Shown here in pieces: positions 45,086 through 56,853 of a stretch of 64,000 nt of DNA. Each line of letters starts with the position of its first letter. Position 1 is the stretch's first letter. The stretch lies in contig NC_091277.1 in the NCBI RefSeq assembly GCF_042100115.1, forward strand, positions 992,001 to 1,056,000, written 5' to 3'. The stretch is from Alternaria dauci. Lineage: Eukaryota > Ascomycota > Dothideomycetes > Pleosporales > Pleosporaceae. The translations under genes and the position numbers were made by a program. The notes below the pieces were generated by a model. That model was given only the letters and a program-made list of their open reading frames with translations. It was not told where the DNA came from and did not search any database.

Positions 45086-47770
45086 TCACTCAGGCGCCGT
45101 GCCAAAACCCGTTAGCACCCTGACCCCCCACCGCCACCAACTCTCCCTTTCGCCCAAGACTCTATCCAGATCGTCCACCCTCCCTTCTACAAACTCGACC
45201 TGTCTCTCAAACTCGCCCACTACATCCTCAATGTCCTCAACCTTGCCTCTTAGCGCACTAATCTCGTATTCTAGCTTATCGCCAACATTGCCCAATTCCC
45301 TCAGACTCGCCGTAAGCTGCCCGCGGTTATTCGTCACAGTAGCGTGTGCATCTTCGCGGAGACTGTGGTATGTATCGAGACGAGGATAGTAGATGGATTC
45401 AAGGGTTTGGATATCCGTGTCGGCCGAGGCTGAGAGGGCAAGGATAGACGAGACTGCGTTTTCCACCCAGGCTTGGTCTTTGGAAGAGAGGTTGTGGAGC
45501 TGATTGTGGAGGCGTTTGAGTTGTGTCGTGTGAAGGTTTTGGATCGCGTTGCGGATAGTGATGGTGTCCATGGTGGCAGTGTTGCCATCATCTGCTATGG
45601 CTACTTCGTCGCTATCTTGGGCATTGATGGTCGTCCAGCGGAGGACGCTTTCTTCGGCGGCGCTAAAGGAGAGGTGACGGGGCCACCAGTCGTCGTTGCG
45701 GGATGGCTGATGGAAACCAAATTGGTCGTCGGATTGTGTACGACGTAAGAGAGGCGGGACTTTGTTCGCTTGGTCAACGGGGAGGTTTTCGTTGAGATCG
45801 ACTCCATGATACACAGAACCTGCGAGAGAGCTCGCTACAGTTGGCGGTTCATCGGGCTGATCTGAGACTTCGCTTTCGACAACAGAACTACGCAAGTTTG
45901 ACGCATGGCGGCCACCGACTAGCGTATTGTCGTTCAAAGAGACGACAGAATCACCCGGAGTTTCGGTGAGTTGTTTAGTAAAGGCTGGCTCTTCGCCTGC
46001 GGTGCTGTGGGGTGACATGACAGAACACGGGTCGTCCGACTGGCTTTCGTAGTAATCCATCGATGTTCGTGAGTCTGTGTATTGCGCTGTTCCACTCTTG
46101 GTTCGATGCAGCCCATGCCGTCCATGTTCTTCTCGCGATACTTTGCTTGCATGCGTACGCAGACTGACAGCGTTCTTTATGTGATGGAAGCCACTACCCG
46201 ACTCCAGCTTTGCTTTGATGACGGCCCGCTTTGAAGATGGGTCCTTGAAGCTCTCTTTCTCCTGGCCATCCGGGGTATTTGTGTCTACTTTCTTCAACTC
46301 CGAAGACCCTGTATCGCGCTTCGCGATGTTTTGATGATCGAGCGTTGTTTCTCTGTGGATCGGTTTCATTGTGGCATCGTGCTTGTCTGGCGATGTTGAG
46401 TGACCTTCTCCCCCAGGAAGTCGATCGAACATGCTGTCTCCCGATATTGTCTTCCTAGGTTTTCCATGCCACAACCACTTTGCATGTTCACCTCTCACAA
46501 GCTCCACAAACTGGTCAATGTCAACAGTCTCTACCTCGGCGATGCCATCCTTCTGTCCAGCTCCAACGATGCCCATGACCATCTCACCACCCTTGCCTCC
46601 TAGCTCAGCCACTGTAGATTTGAAAGCGCGGGGAACGACCCAGCCCTCCTTACTGGCCGCCTTTGCAGAAACTCTTCGCAATTTGTCAAGCGTGTGTCGA
46701 TCGAGACGTCGGGTTCTGGGTAGATGTTGTGACTTTTGAAAATGTGCGATACCACGCTTGGTGGCTTCTATGTCAAAAACATCCTTTGCGACTGCAGCGT
46801 TGCATGCACTCAATCTGTTGCGTGCACCCATTAGCATACCCAACAATGCAGCGACTGTGGTAGGACCGAGAATGCCATCATGAGGCTCTACTGTGTAGTA
46901 CTCGGATCCAAAATCTATCCACCAATCATTGATAGCCTTCTCTGTTACATCGCACAGCAGTCCATCTGTATATTCGGGTTCTAGCTTGCCAAATAGGACA
47001 AGTGCGACTTGACAAAGCTTCACAAGCTCAATCACAGATGCGTTGAAGGGGATTTTCTCGCTCGTTCGGTACAGCTGCTGAAACTTTGCCTGCGTCGCAC
47101 TGCTTGGTGGTGTGAGCTTTATGCCCAGGCGACCTGAACAGCCGAGTCTCTTGAGATTCTCGTTGACAACGAAGGGCTCGCGGTACTTTTTCAAATCGCC
47201 GCCAGGGATGGGAATCACAGTTAGGGAAGAGGGAAAGCTGCTGAGGTTTGTCACCATCAGGGCACCATAGGGTGTATCCTTTCTCCGCGCATGGTAGTCG
47301 GTCAGGGAGCGGAAATACAGACGCATCTGGGGGGACCATTCCTCCTCGTTCTTGGGTACGCTTATGATTGTAGCCAGCACGGTATCTTCGGGGTTACCGG
47401 TCCAGGTTGTGATGAGGAAGGTGGGGTGGGTGCGCGAGCATGCCCACTGTTCGACCAGGTATATCTCGTAGCCTTGAATCTCCTGGCGACGGGCGAGGAC
47501 ATGACATGAGGTTGTCGGATCCTCTTCGATGTAGCGCGCAGCGACCACGTCGGTCAGGACGAAGCGCTGATGGCCGGCGGATGAGGCGGGAGACTTTGTT
47601 CCAGCCTCGTCTGGTATCATATCGGAGGTAGTAAGCTTGGAAGCTGGCCGTGGACGGGATTGCGCCGTGGTCTTGGGATGAATTGACGTTGTCTGCAGGG
47701 GCGGCATCTGGCTCCGTAGCTCCTTCTCCGTGTATGTCGGCGAGGGCGACATTGGTAGTTGATGCGCCAT
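45086..47770 (-). CDS. Stb6/Stb2-like (Sin3-binding protein family)
   Basis: One exon encodes 894 aa. After a polar N-terminus of about 65 residues comes a long conserved region (RFVLTDVVAARYIEEDPTT, GYEIYLVEQWACSRTHPTF, LVLFGKLEPEYTDGLLCDVT, DGILGPTTVAALLG), which I recognise as the Stb6-type N-terminal domain of fungi. The block NDWWIDFG to LLGMLMG followed by ATKRGIAHFQKSQHLPRTRRLDRHTLDKLRR resembles a peptidoglycan-binding-like helical fold. A low-complexity middle follows, then a C-terminal coiled coil (about residues 790-880: LREDAHATVTNNRGQ to VEFVEGRVDDLDRVLGERE). Yeast Stb2/Stb6 were found through binding to the Sin3 corepressor; the biochemical role is unclear. It is transcribed away from the Gid2-like gene. 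Confidence 0.72.
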   Translation of the reverse strand: MAHQLPMSPSPTYTEKELRSQMPPLQTTSIHPKTTAQSRPRPASKLTTSDMIPDEAGTKSPASSAGHQRFVLTDVVAARYIEEDPTTSCHVLARRQEIQGYEIYLVEQWACSRTHPTFLITTWTGNPEDTVLATIISVPKNEEEWSPQMRLYFRSLTDYHARRKDTPYGALMVTNLSSFPSSLTVIPIPGGDLKKYREPFVVNENLKRLGCSGRLGIKLTPPSSATQAKFQQLYRTSEKIPFNASVIELVKLCQVALVLFGKLEPEYTDGLLCDVTEKAINDWWIDFGSEYYTVEPHDGILGPTTVAALLGMLMGARNRLSACNAAVAKDVFDIEATKRGIAHFQKSQHLPRTRRLDRHTLDKLRRVSAKAASKEGWVVPRAFKSTVAELGGKGGEMVMGIVGAGQKDGIAEVETVDIDQFVELVRGEHAKWLWHGKPRKTISGDSMFDRLPGGEGHSTSPDKHDATMKPIHRETTLDHQNIAKRDTGSSELKKVDTNTPDGQEKESFKDPSSKRAVIKAKLESGSGFHHIKNAVSLRTHASKVSREEHGRHGLHRTKSGTAQYTDSRTSMDYYESQSDDPCSVMSPHSTAGEEPAFTKQLTETPGDSVVSLNDNTLVGGRHASNLRSSVVESEVSDQPDEPPTVASSLAGSVYHGVDLNENLPVDQANKVPPLLRRTQSDDQFGFHQPSRNDDWWPRHLSFSAAEESVLRWTTINAQDSDEVAIADDGNTATMDTITIRNAIQNLHTTQLKRLHNQLHNLSSKDQAWVENAVSSILALSASADTDIQTLESIYYPRLDTYHSLREDAHATVTNNRGQLTASLRELGNVGDKLEYEISALRGKVEDIEDVVGEFERQVEFVEGRVDDLDRVLGERESWWRWGVRVLTGFGTAPE

Positions 47771-48303
47771 TCTGGCACAGACGAAGGGAGTTTTCGGCTA
47801 CGGCGGTGTTTTGGATATACTGCAATGAATGCGCTGCAAAGGCAGGCACTTCATGGTAGAGAGGTAGGCGCAGAGTCTCGCCGGTGCCCGAGCGCGAGCC
47901 AACGGGCAAAAGGCGACAAGACGACAGACGGCGGATGGAGAGGCGCTCTATGCATCTTTGCAGCAGTCGCCAGCCGCGTGTTGAGTGTGCATCTGGAAGC
48001 TCAAAGGCGTCGACATAGGCCACGGTGGTGCACAGGTCGGAGGCACATGAGCACATGATGGGCGACGCGGAGGCATCCGTCGGCGGCGCTGTTCCCCCAC
48101 ACGTCATGCCCGCGGCAACAGCCATCGCGAGCTCGACACGAACCCCGGCCCGCCCAACCCCAACGACGGCCATGGACAGTAGGAACGCGCTGTGCTGGCC
48201 ACACAACAGCTACTCACTGCTAGCTGACCCTCGCTCTACCCGCTCCACGCCTCACGTGCCATCATAACCATCGCTCACGGGCCTACTATTCACTATCACC
48301 ACC
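47771..48303. promoter_or_regulatory. Divergent promoter between the Stb6-like and Gid2-like genes
   Basis: Start codons of opposite genes are 533 bp apart. A minus-strand frame runs through the region (47394-48206) but overlaps the Stb6-like coding exon in another phase, so it is not counted as a gene. Confidence 0.45.
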
Positions 48304-49678
48304 ATGGACGACCTCCGCGAGCAAGTCGAGCTGCTGGAGAGCAGCGCCAACCTCTCCACCAGCATCGAACATGTGCAAAAGGCGATTGACATGCTCACCG
48401 CTGCGCGCGCTACCATCGCAGCCGGTACGACTCTTCTTGTAGACATGGCCGTAGAGCTTGCTAACCAGCGCGGCGACCAGATCCGAAGACGGCGCCCTTG
48501 ACCCTCGCCAAACTCCAAGACCCCTTTAAGAAGTCCTTGGACACGGTGCAGAAAGACCTCAAGCCCGTCTACGCTGGCCTGAACAAGTATGGCAAGGCAC
48601 TGGACAAGGTGCGCTTCTCTGTGCAGACAGCCCCCAAGAAAAGAGTGAGAGCGGGCTGACAGTCGACCAGAAATTCAAGGACAAGCCCCTCCCTTCGGCC
48701 GATAACGATGCGCTGTCATCGCACCCCTCACTCATCAACCGCGCTATTGCTATGCATCTCCTCCGCGAAGGCCAGTTTGACGTAGCATCCACCTTTGTAC
48801 ACGAAGCCAGCCGCCAGCCGCCACATCCCGAGCCCACTCTCAACACACCCAACCCGTATGTCCGAGAAGCATGGGAGAAGGATCTTGCAGAGGGAACTTT
48901 CAATTCGGAGAAGCTGCAACAGCAGTTCGCCGACATGTACCATATACTGCGCAAACTACGCAATGAGCGCAATCTGCAGCCCGCAATACAGTGGGCGCGA
49001 GAGCGGAGCGACATCCTAGAAGCACGCGGCAGCAACCTTGAATTCGAGCTGTGCCGCTTGCAGTTTGTCTGTCTGTTCGACTCGCGCGGCAGCCAAGACG
49101 AAGCAATGAGCGACTACGATAGTCCCAGCGGACCCCTGCATGCCTGGTCGTATGCACGTCGCGAGTTTGCTCGCTTCCAGAGGCGGTACCAAAGAGAAAT
49201 ACAACAACTGCTAGGTGCAATGGCTTTCTGGCAGAACGTTGAAGACTCACCCTACCGCCGCCTCTTCTACAACGACTCCGCCTGGGAAGAAGTAGCACAC
49301 TCGTTCAACCGCGAGTTCTGCTCCTTACTCGGCTTGAGCGCCGACTCGCCCCTCTTCATTGCCGCAACAGCTGGCGCAATAGCACTCCCTTACCTTCTGA
49401 AGATGCAGTCCATCATGAAGGAGAAGCGCACCGAATGGACGACCCAAGACGAACTACCCGTCGAGATACCCCTACCGAGCCAATACCACTTCCACAGCAT
49501 CTTTGTTTGTCCAGTGTCCAAGGAGCAGAGCACCGATGCTAACCCACCCATGATGATGCCATGTGGCCATGTCATTGCACAGGAATCGCTTGATAAGCTT
49601 AGCAAGGGATCACGCTTCAAGTGCCCATACTGTCCCAACGAAAGCCACCCACGAGACGCCATCAAGGTCGTGCTGTAG
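48304..49678 (+). CDS. RMD5: Rmd5/Gid2-like RING subunit of the GID/CTLH E3 ubiquitin ligase
   Basis: Exons 48304-48424, 48481-48608 and 48671-49678 (introns of 56 and 62 bp) encode about 418 aa. The N-terminal helix (LREQVELLESSANLSTS) is followed by a LisH-like segment (SLINRAIAMHLLREGQFDVASTFVHEA), a CTLH/CRA region (KLQQQFADMYHILRKLRNERNLQPAIQWARERSDIL and beyond) and a C-terminal Gid-type RING: FVCPVSKE, MMPCGHVI and FKCPYCP. The RING is of the degenerate type known for Gid2/Rmd5, with fewer zinc ligands than a classic RING. In yeast this subunit pairs with Fyv10/Gid9 and degrades gluconeogenic enzymes via N-degrons. The Gid1/Vid30-like scaffold is encoded at 61934 in the same window. 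Confidence 0.9.
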
Positions 49679-50862
49679 GCCAGCCCTGGTCATAGAGTAA
49701 CCATTGACGGTGAGACGAGGCGGTATAGGTTGAGCGTTTGGCGTCATCTGGAGAGACTTGCAGAAGTGTATGCATTTGATCTTAGGCTTGATGAGCTCGA
49801 GCCCAGTGGTAGCTTCGAGTCTGATGTATAGAGGCTGTCAGCTCCAGCACCAGATACTGAGGATTGGTTTGTTTTCTTTTAGGACTGCGGCGTTTGTTTC
49901 TCCCGCCTTCATCATCATCATCTCTCTTTTCTTCTCGGCCTTTTATCATTGTATCTTTAGCAGGGAACGTCATCACTACCAATACCAATGCCATCACCAA
50001 TGCCATCACCAATGCCAATACCCATTTGGAACGACAGTTGTTAGACTCAGACACACTTCACATAGCACACCATCACATCTGCATGCACAGCACAGTTATG
50101 CATGACAATACATTGTCAAATTTCTTATTATCTAGTCTGTCGACTCATGCCGCTTGTGCGACTCTTGTCTCAATCTCCTTCCTAAACACTGCCACTCATA
50201 AAAATCACGACCTCGTCTCGTTTCCTCAACCAAGATGAACTGCGAAAAGCCCATTTGCGCAATTTGTTGCGGGCTAGCAAAAGGAAAAGAATGGTCTAAA
50301 CCTGACACTGGCAAATGGTCCGTCTCTTGAATACCTCCGATTACAATGAAAAGGCACACACCCAGACGCCTCGCAGTTTTGTGCTTGTTGCAAATATGTT
50401 GTGTAAATCAAGGCAGAAAGCAAAGCAAATGATTAAACGCCAGACTACCCACTAAACTTGAGGGTGTGTATGCAATCTTGAGCCGCGTGACAAGACGGGA
50501 AAACAGGTTTTTGGTGCCGCCAAAAAGGGCAGCTTCGGTAATAGTGGTGTTGTACAACGAGAAAAAGAAGCCCATCAGTCGTTCAGCAGCATCATGTGAT
50601 AGAGGCGAGGCGGACGTGGGCCTAGTCAAAGGAACGACCACATTGCAAACATGACATGCCGTACGAGACCAGCCGTGATGGGGTGGAGAGGATCGAGTCA
50701 GTGTGAACTCTTGACAAAGGGAAGTAGGCAAGCAGGGTTGAGGGCTTGCGCAACTTCACCAAAGAGTTCACCCAGATCATTTTCCAAGAATGACGAAACA
50801 TTTTCATAAACAACTAAAAAAAAAAAAAAGATGGAACGGGCCTGCCTGCATCGTCAAGCCAG
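49679..50862. other. Convergent intergenic region
   Basis: It lies between the Gid2-like and RPB1 stop codons. It contains a short 12-bp tandem repeat (AATGCCATCACC, from 49987) and an A-run near 50811-50830. No gene is seen. Confidence 0.5.
49987..50022 (+). repeat. 12-bp tandem repeat
   Basis: Two full copies of AATGCCATCACC and a partial third lie in the 3' flank of the Gid2-like gene. Confidence 0.7.
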
Positions 50863-53800
50863 CTATTGCTTTGGAGATCTGAGGTCCAGTTAGCATGCGC
50901 TGTACGTGGGTGGTGTCTACAACTATGACCAAGGAGACTTACGTAGGAGAGTAGGCCGGGCCCGGAGACGTCGGGCTGTAGCGCGGAGACGTTGGAGAAA
51001 AGGAGCCTGCCGGACTCGTTGGCGAGTAGCGTGGCGACGTCGGGCTGTATTGCGGCGACGTCGGTGAGGTCGGAGAACGCCTGTCGCTGCTGGCCTGGTA
51101 TTGAGGACTTGTGGGGCTGTACTGCGGCGAAGTTGGGCTGTACTGTGGTGATGTCGGACTGTACGCTGGGGAAGTTGAGCCACCCATGAACGTCGGAGAC
51201 GTTGGGCTGTAGTTGGGAGATGTAGGAGAGTACTGAGGCGACGTCGGGGAGTAGCCAGCAGGGGATGTGGGCGAGTACGACGGCGATGTAGGAGATCCGT
51301 ATCGAGGCGAAGTTGGAGAGTAATGCGGGGATGTAGGCGAAGCCATATATCCAGGTGATGTGGCGGCGAAGTGAGGGCTGGCAGTTCCTGGGGAGGTGGG
51401 CGAGTAACCGGGTGAAGTTGGTGAGAAACCTGGAGACACCGGGCTGGTGAAGCCAGGAGACATGCCAGTAAAGCCTGAACCTCCTGGACTTCTACCTCCA
51501 TCATACGGGCTGAAGCCACCACCTCCGTATGTGCCTCCGTAGGCAGTGAAGCCACCTTGATCATCACCTCCACCAGCCGCAGCAATAGGAGAGAACGAGA
51601 CCTGATCGTAAGAGCCTACGCCCATGCCACCCTCGTATGTAGGAGATCCCAAGTCGTACGGCGTGGCAGCACCGTTGTCGAGGTAGTTGCCAGCGCCAGC
51701 AGCACCGCCCATCATCTTGGAGTTGTCCTCCACCATGGTGAGGAGCATGGCATTGTCCATGACAACGTCAAATTCTCCGGTACCCATAGGCGCCAGCTGA
51801 CCGAGCATAATGTTCTCAGACACACCCCGGCAATCATCAAGCTCACCAAAGCCGGCCGCTTCAAGAAGAATCTCGACTGTCTCTTCGAAGGAACAACGCA
51901 TGAGGGCACCAGTATCGTTACGGTTGATACCGTGACGGGTGATGGCCATGAGAAGACCACGTTGGCACATGATGTCGACGAGCAATGCCATGTGACGATG
52001 GTTGACGTAAGAACCGTCAAAGGACAAAACCATACCCAGCTCCTTGAGTAGACCGGCACGTGCAGCCTCGATTCCAAGCACACCAAGAATCTCGATGAAA
52101 GAATTAGAATAGGTTTTGGTCGCATCCACACCTTCAATGGCTAGCACTTCAGCCAGAGCAGTACCAGTGGTATCAAGCACCCACTCTTTGCACTCGTCCT
52201 TGCTCTTCGAGTGCACCAAAGACCTGTCTGGCATTTCAACTGTGACGATGTGGTCTCGGATAAAAGCACGCTCAATACCACGTACACCACGTAGCGTAAC
52301 ATCGTCGAGCAGATGCTTCTCAAGCTTGCGCATCCATCGTTCGTCACGCTCGTCTTCATCCTCGTCATCTTTCTGAAGGTTCTGGTCCCAGATGAAACGA
52401 ACACGCATGACCTGCTCGTCGGCATTCTCGTCACTAAAGATAACCGCCAAATTGGGCTTGAACTCTTCCTTGATCTTGCTAGCAACTTCGCCGATAGTGA
52501 TACTCTTATCCAGTAGCTTCTTGCGGTCAAGAATGATACGGAGCAACCACTTAGACTGTGACTCGATGACTTCGTCTTCTTCAGGCAAAATGAAGTAGGA
52601 CTCAACCATGTCCTGATCTTCTTCAACAAGAGTTGATTGAATATCAGGATCGTAGTAGAGTTCGACCGCTTGCGTCAAGGAGCGGAGGGTTGTGAGCTCG
52701 ATCGTGCTTCGCAGGCGCTTGGCATCCTGTTGGGTGGCCTTTGTATCTGTCTGGCGAACCAACATGGATGGGGTCTTGATGTTGGCTGCAATGTTCAAGA
52801 TTTCCTTCAATCGAGGTACACCAAGCGTGACGTTCTTGGAAGAAACACCAGCAAAATGGAAAGTGTTGAGCGTCATCTGGGTAGCGGGTTCACCGATGGA
52901 TTGCGCAGCGAGAACACCTACCATCTCACCAGGAGCAACAGCGGCCTTGAGGAAACGGTCTTCGAGTTCTCCGAGAACGTAGTTCAGAGCCTCCTTGCTT
53001 AGGCGGTGCTGAACGACAAGCTTCTTGAATGCAAGACGTGCGCGAAGATGGGATTTGAACAAGTAAGTTGCACTGTCTTGAGCTTCTCTTGAAAGCTCGT
53101 CAGTACCACGAATGACAACCAGTCGCTCGAGAGTTTCCTTGACTTGTCTGATGGTCTCGATAGGATTAAGGTTGCTGACAGCCTTCTCTGGGTTGATGCC
53201 GAATCGCGCCTGAGCAGACCTGATCATGCGCTGGATGTTGAGAGGCAACTGGAAGGACTCCAGATCCTCGTCGCTTGCAGTGGCGCGGAGGTATTCACGA
53301 TCGGTCTTGATCTGTTCAAACTCTTCGTCCAGAGCTCGTTGGACCTCCACATCACCCTGGAACATGGTAGCACCCTCAAGCTTAGTGACTGGAATCTCTG
53401 GGTGATCAGTTCCAAGCACGTCGAGCTTGTACCCAGCCTCGAAATCGGCCTCTGATGCCATGATGATATCCATAGACTGGTTCTCAATGTGGGCGCCGTC
53501 CAAACCATCTTCACCATAGATGAACTCAACGATGTCACCCATGGAGTTACGCACGGTTCCGTCGTACTTGACCATGACGTCTTCGAGCGCTTTGACGAGA
53601 CGACGTTGGATGTAACCAGTCTCGGCTGTCTTGACTGCTGTATCGATCAAACCTTCACGACCAGCCATGGCGTGGAAGAAGAACTCAGAAGGCGTGAGAC
53701 CGCGAAGGTAAGAGTTTTCGACGAAACCACGAGATTCAGGCGAGTAGTCGTCCTTTGAGAAATGTGGCAGTGTCCTGTACTTGAAGCCGTATGGAATACG

Positions 53801-56220
53801 CTGTCCTTCCACAGCTTGTTGACCGACAAGGGCAACCATCTGAGAGATGTTGACAGTGGAACCCTTGGAACCTGAAACGACAGTCTGCACGACGTTGTTG
53901 AAATCCTTCAAACTCGTTTGAGCTGCGGTACCTCCGCCCTCACGACCTTCGTTGAGGAACTTCTGTACCTTGGATTCGAATGTACCACGAATCGTCATAC
54001 CAGGCATAGGCTCGAGCGCATCTTTGGTGGCTGTTTCAATGATCTCCTCGACCTTGGCCTTGGACTTTGCAATCTCGTTGGCAATCTTGTCCGAGGTAGC
54101 AGGATCCGGAATGGTGTCACCCACACCGAAACTGAAACCGTAATGAAGAAGCCACCAGTTGCAAATGCGCTGGCAGGCATTGAAGAATTTGACTGCCGCA
54201 TCTGGTCCAAGCTCGTTGAAGATGATGTGGATAACACCGCCGGCAGAGGCACCAACAATCTTCTTTGTGACCTGACCAAAAAGCAGTTGCCCGCCCTTGA
54301 TACAGAATGACTTGTCGACGAGATCGTTGTACGCACTCGGCTTGGAGTCGGCTTCCTTCTTCTCAATGTTGACCTCGCGTGGGAAAGCCATGCTGATAAT
54401 CTGCTTGCCAGTCCAGAGAGGGCGAGGCTTCAGAATGGCTGGCTCTGGAACGATACCATCCCAATCAGGTACCCACATGAGAATAGGCATGACCTGTTCA
54501 ATAGGAATGAAGTTGTCACGACGACTCATCTTGTAAACACCAAGAAGCGTGTCCTGCACGATACCCATCAAGGGCTGGTTCTTCTGCGGCGACACAATCT
54601 GCTTGGGAACCATGCACAGGTTTTGAACCTCAGCGCGAGTCTCGTCACTCTGGGGGACGTGAAGGTTCATCTCGTCACCGTCGAAATCGGCGTTGTAGGG
54701 TGATGTGACCGACAAGTTGAGACGGAAGGTGGAGTAGGGCATGACTTTGACGCGGTGTCCCATCATAGACTCCTTATGCAGAGAGGGCTGACGGTTGAAG
54801 ATGATGACATCGTCGTCGTCAATATGGCGTTCGACCTTCCAGCCGTATTGTAGCCGCAGATCGTCGAGGTTCTTGTTGTGCTTCAGATCGAGACGAACAC
54901 CGTCGGCTTTGATGACGTAGTTGGCACCAGGGTGCTGGTTGGGTCCGTTGCGTACCAAGTTTGTCAGCTTGCTGATGTTGAACTTGGTGACAACCTCTGG
55001 GTAGGTCAGAGTGCGTGCAATGGATCGCGGTACACCAACTTGGTCCAGAGACAGATTAGGGTCACCAGTGATGACGGTACGTGCGGAGAAGTCGACACGC
55101 TTTCCCATCAAGTTACCACGAAGACGGCCCTCCTTGCCCTTTAATCGGCCACGAATAGTCTTGAGCGGACGGCCAGACTTCTGCATGGCCTGTGGAACAC
55201 CATTGGCGTCGTTGTCCATGTAGGTAGCAACGTGGTACTGGACGAGAGCCTCGAATTCGGCTGTTACGTGAGCAGGCGAGCCCTCCTGCTGACATTCTGC
55301 GACACGACCGTTGGCGCGGATGATATCTCCCAACTTGTATGTCAAATCATCCTCTCCACGCATACCCTGGCCAGTACCGTCGACGGAGATACTAGGGCGA
55401 ACCGGAGGTGGGGGCACTGGCAGGACATCAAGGATCATCCACTCGGGGCGTGCGTAGTCGGCGTTCAAGCCGAGCAGAGCGAGTGTGTTGTCGGACATGA
55501 GCTTGAAGATGGTCTGTGCCTGCTTTGGTGTAATGACTTCTTTGCGGTCACCTTGGCCGTCATCGTCGTCCTTCTTGCTCTGTTTCCAGGTGCCTGTGAG
55601 CTTCAAACCCTCCTTGCGGATAGAGTCAGGTTGCTTGCTGCCACAGCCACCGTGGGGAATCTTGGGAATCTTGCTCTTGTCACTTCCGTCATCTACGTCC
55701 TGCATGCACACGGTCTTGCCCTTGGACATGCGCCAGATCTTATCGAAACGCTTCTTCGCATCCTTGGTCTTTGCGGCGGCCGCCCAGTCAGGATGGTTCT
55801 GATATTGTAGTTAGCACAAAATGCAAGCGACTGAAGTCTCTGTCTTCACGCGGGAAGACTTACGAAGTCAGCCTTTATGAGACCGCAGGTGTGGCAGACG
55901 GTCTCGAGGAGCTTCTTGATCTTGACGACGAAACCGACGTGAAAGACGGGTGTGTGCAGCTCGATGTGACCAAAGTGACCGGGGCAGGTCTGGATGTCTT
56001 CCTTGCACGTGGCGCACGAGTACATGCGGTCGATGGTGCCGAGCTTGGGGTCGTTGAGACCTTGCTCACGCGGCTTCTGCTTCTGCTCGTCCATGGTCTC
56101 GGGATAGATGATGTGGACGACGCTCATGGCCTTGATCTCCTCGGGAGAGAGCAGCCCGAACTGGATCTCCTTGATGGTCCGGAGCGGACATTTGGACACC
56201 TGGGGCGCGCCCGGAGGCAT
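50863..56220 (-). CDS. RPB1: RNA polymerase II largest subunit
   Basis: Exons 56220-55864, 55798-50943 and 50878-50863 (introns of 65 and 64 bp) encode about 1742 aa. The N-terminal clamp zinc site ([20 protein letters not shown], then CHTC) and a second zinc-binding Cys pair lie in exons 1-2. The active-site loop [14 protein letters not shown] (about residue 487) holds the three Asp that bind catalytic magnesium. The bridge helix and trigger loop regions are present ([24 protein letters not shown]). The CTD starts near residue 1560. The last exon is only 16 nt: the splice turns YSPT-stop into YSPTSPKQ, a usual end for RPB1 in related fungi, so I prefer it to the stop at 50939-50941. It shares a divergent promoter with the Swd1 gene. 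Confidence 0.96.
50944..51490 (-). other. RPB1 C-terminal heptad repeat region (CTD)
   Basis: About 180 residues carry 13 YSPTSP cores plus several degenerate heptads ([20 protein letters not shown]). Position 7 of the intact cores is G, R, A, Q, N, T or K; I find no exact YSPTSPS. Non-heptad spacers ([37 protein letters not shown]) interrupt the array. It is short compared with animals but usual for filamentous ascomycetes. Confidence 0.88.
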
Positions 56221-56853
56221 GTTGGCGGCGGTGGAAGGGTTTTGCGGGTGAGAGGAAGCCTGGAGACCTGTCTAGCGGTCGGCGGTCGCGGTGGCCACGC
56301 CGGGCGGTTCCTCCGCGTATTAAGTAGTGGACTGAGCTGCCGTTGTAGCTATGTCGACGGCTGGTGCTGATGCTAAATGGAGAACTGCGCGCCGCGCGCG
56401 AGAAGAGATGCGGTCGAAGAGTGGCGCCCGTGGAAAAGGGCTGTACGGGGGTCGGGGGCTCGCCGGGGCGCGCCTCGAGACGGGAGGCGGGCGCGCGTAT
56501 TAAAAGCGCTCCGGTGAGCACTGTTGGGGTCGGCGAGGGGGAAGACGCGCTCTAAATATGAAGGAGCGGCCGTTGGTGATGGCGGGTGGGGTGGTGGTGA
56601 GGGCGTGGCTCTGGTAGAAGCAAGAAGGCGACAAAGAGACGCTCGCTGCCGCATCCGCACTAGTGGGCCCTCACGTGCCGACCGCGCTCGACAGGGCCGA
56701 CGAGAGCGGATTGATTGATTGATTCGCAGTGCCCGCTCAACTTTCACTTTGCGCGCCAGACTCTCACTTCATGGATAACAGCCGTCGCGTCTGCGAAGAT
56801 GCTGCCAACTGAGCTTCCTCTTCTGCACACCCCGCTGTCTGCAGTGCACGACC
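56221..56853. promoter_or_regulatory. Divergent promoter between RPB1 and SWD1
   Basis: 633 bp separate the two starts. It is GC-rich, with a (GATT)n run near 56709-56722 and T/C-rich segments near each gene. Confidence 0.5.

Noticed and set aside
47394..48206. 270-codon minus-strand frame upstream of the Stb6-like gene
   Set aside because: It overlaps the Stb6-like exon in another phase and then runs through the divergent promoter; no conserved segment is visible.
51557..55810. Plus-strand frames opposite RPB1 (for example 51557-52051 and 55232-55810)
   Set aside because: RPB1 is unmistakable on the minus strand; these are antisense shadows.
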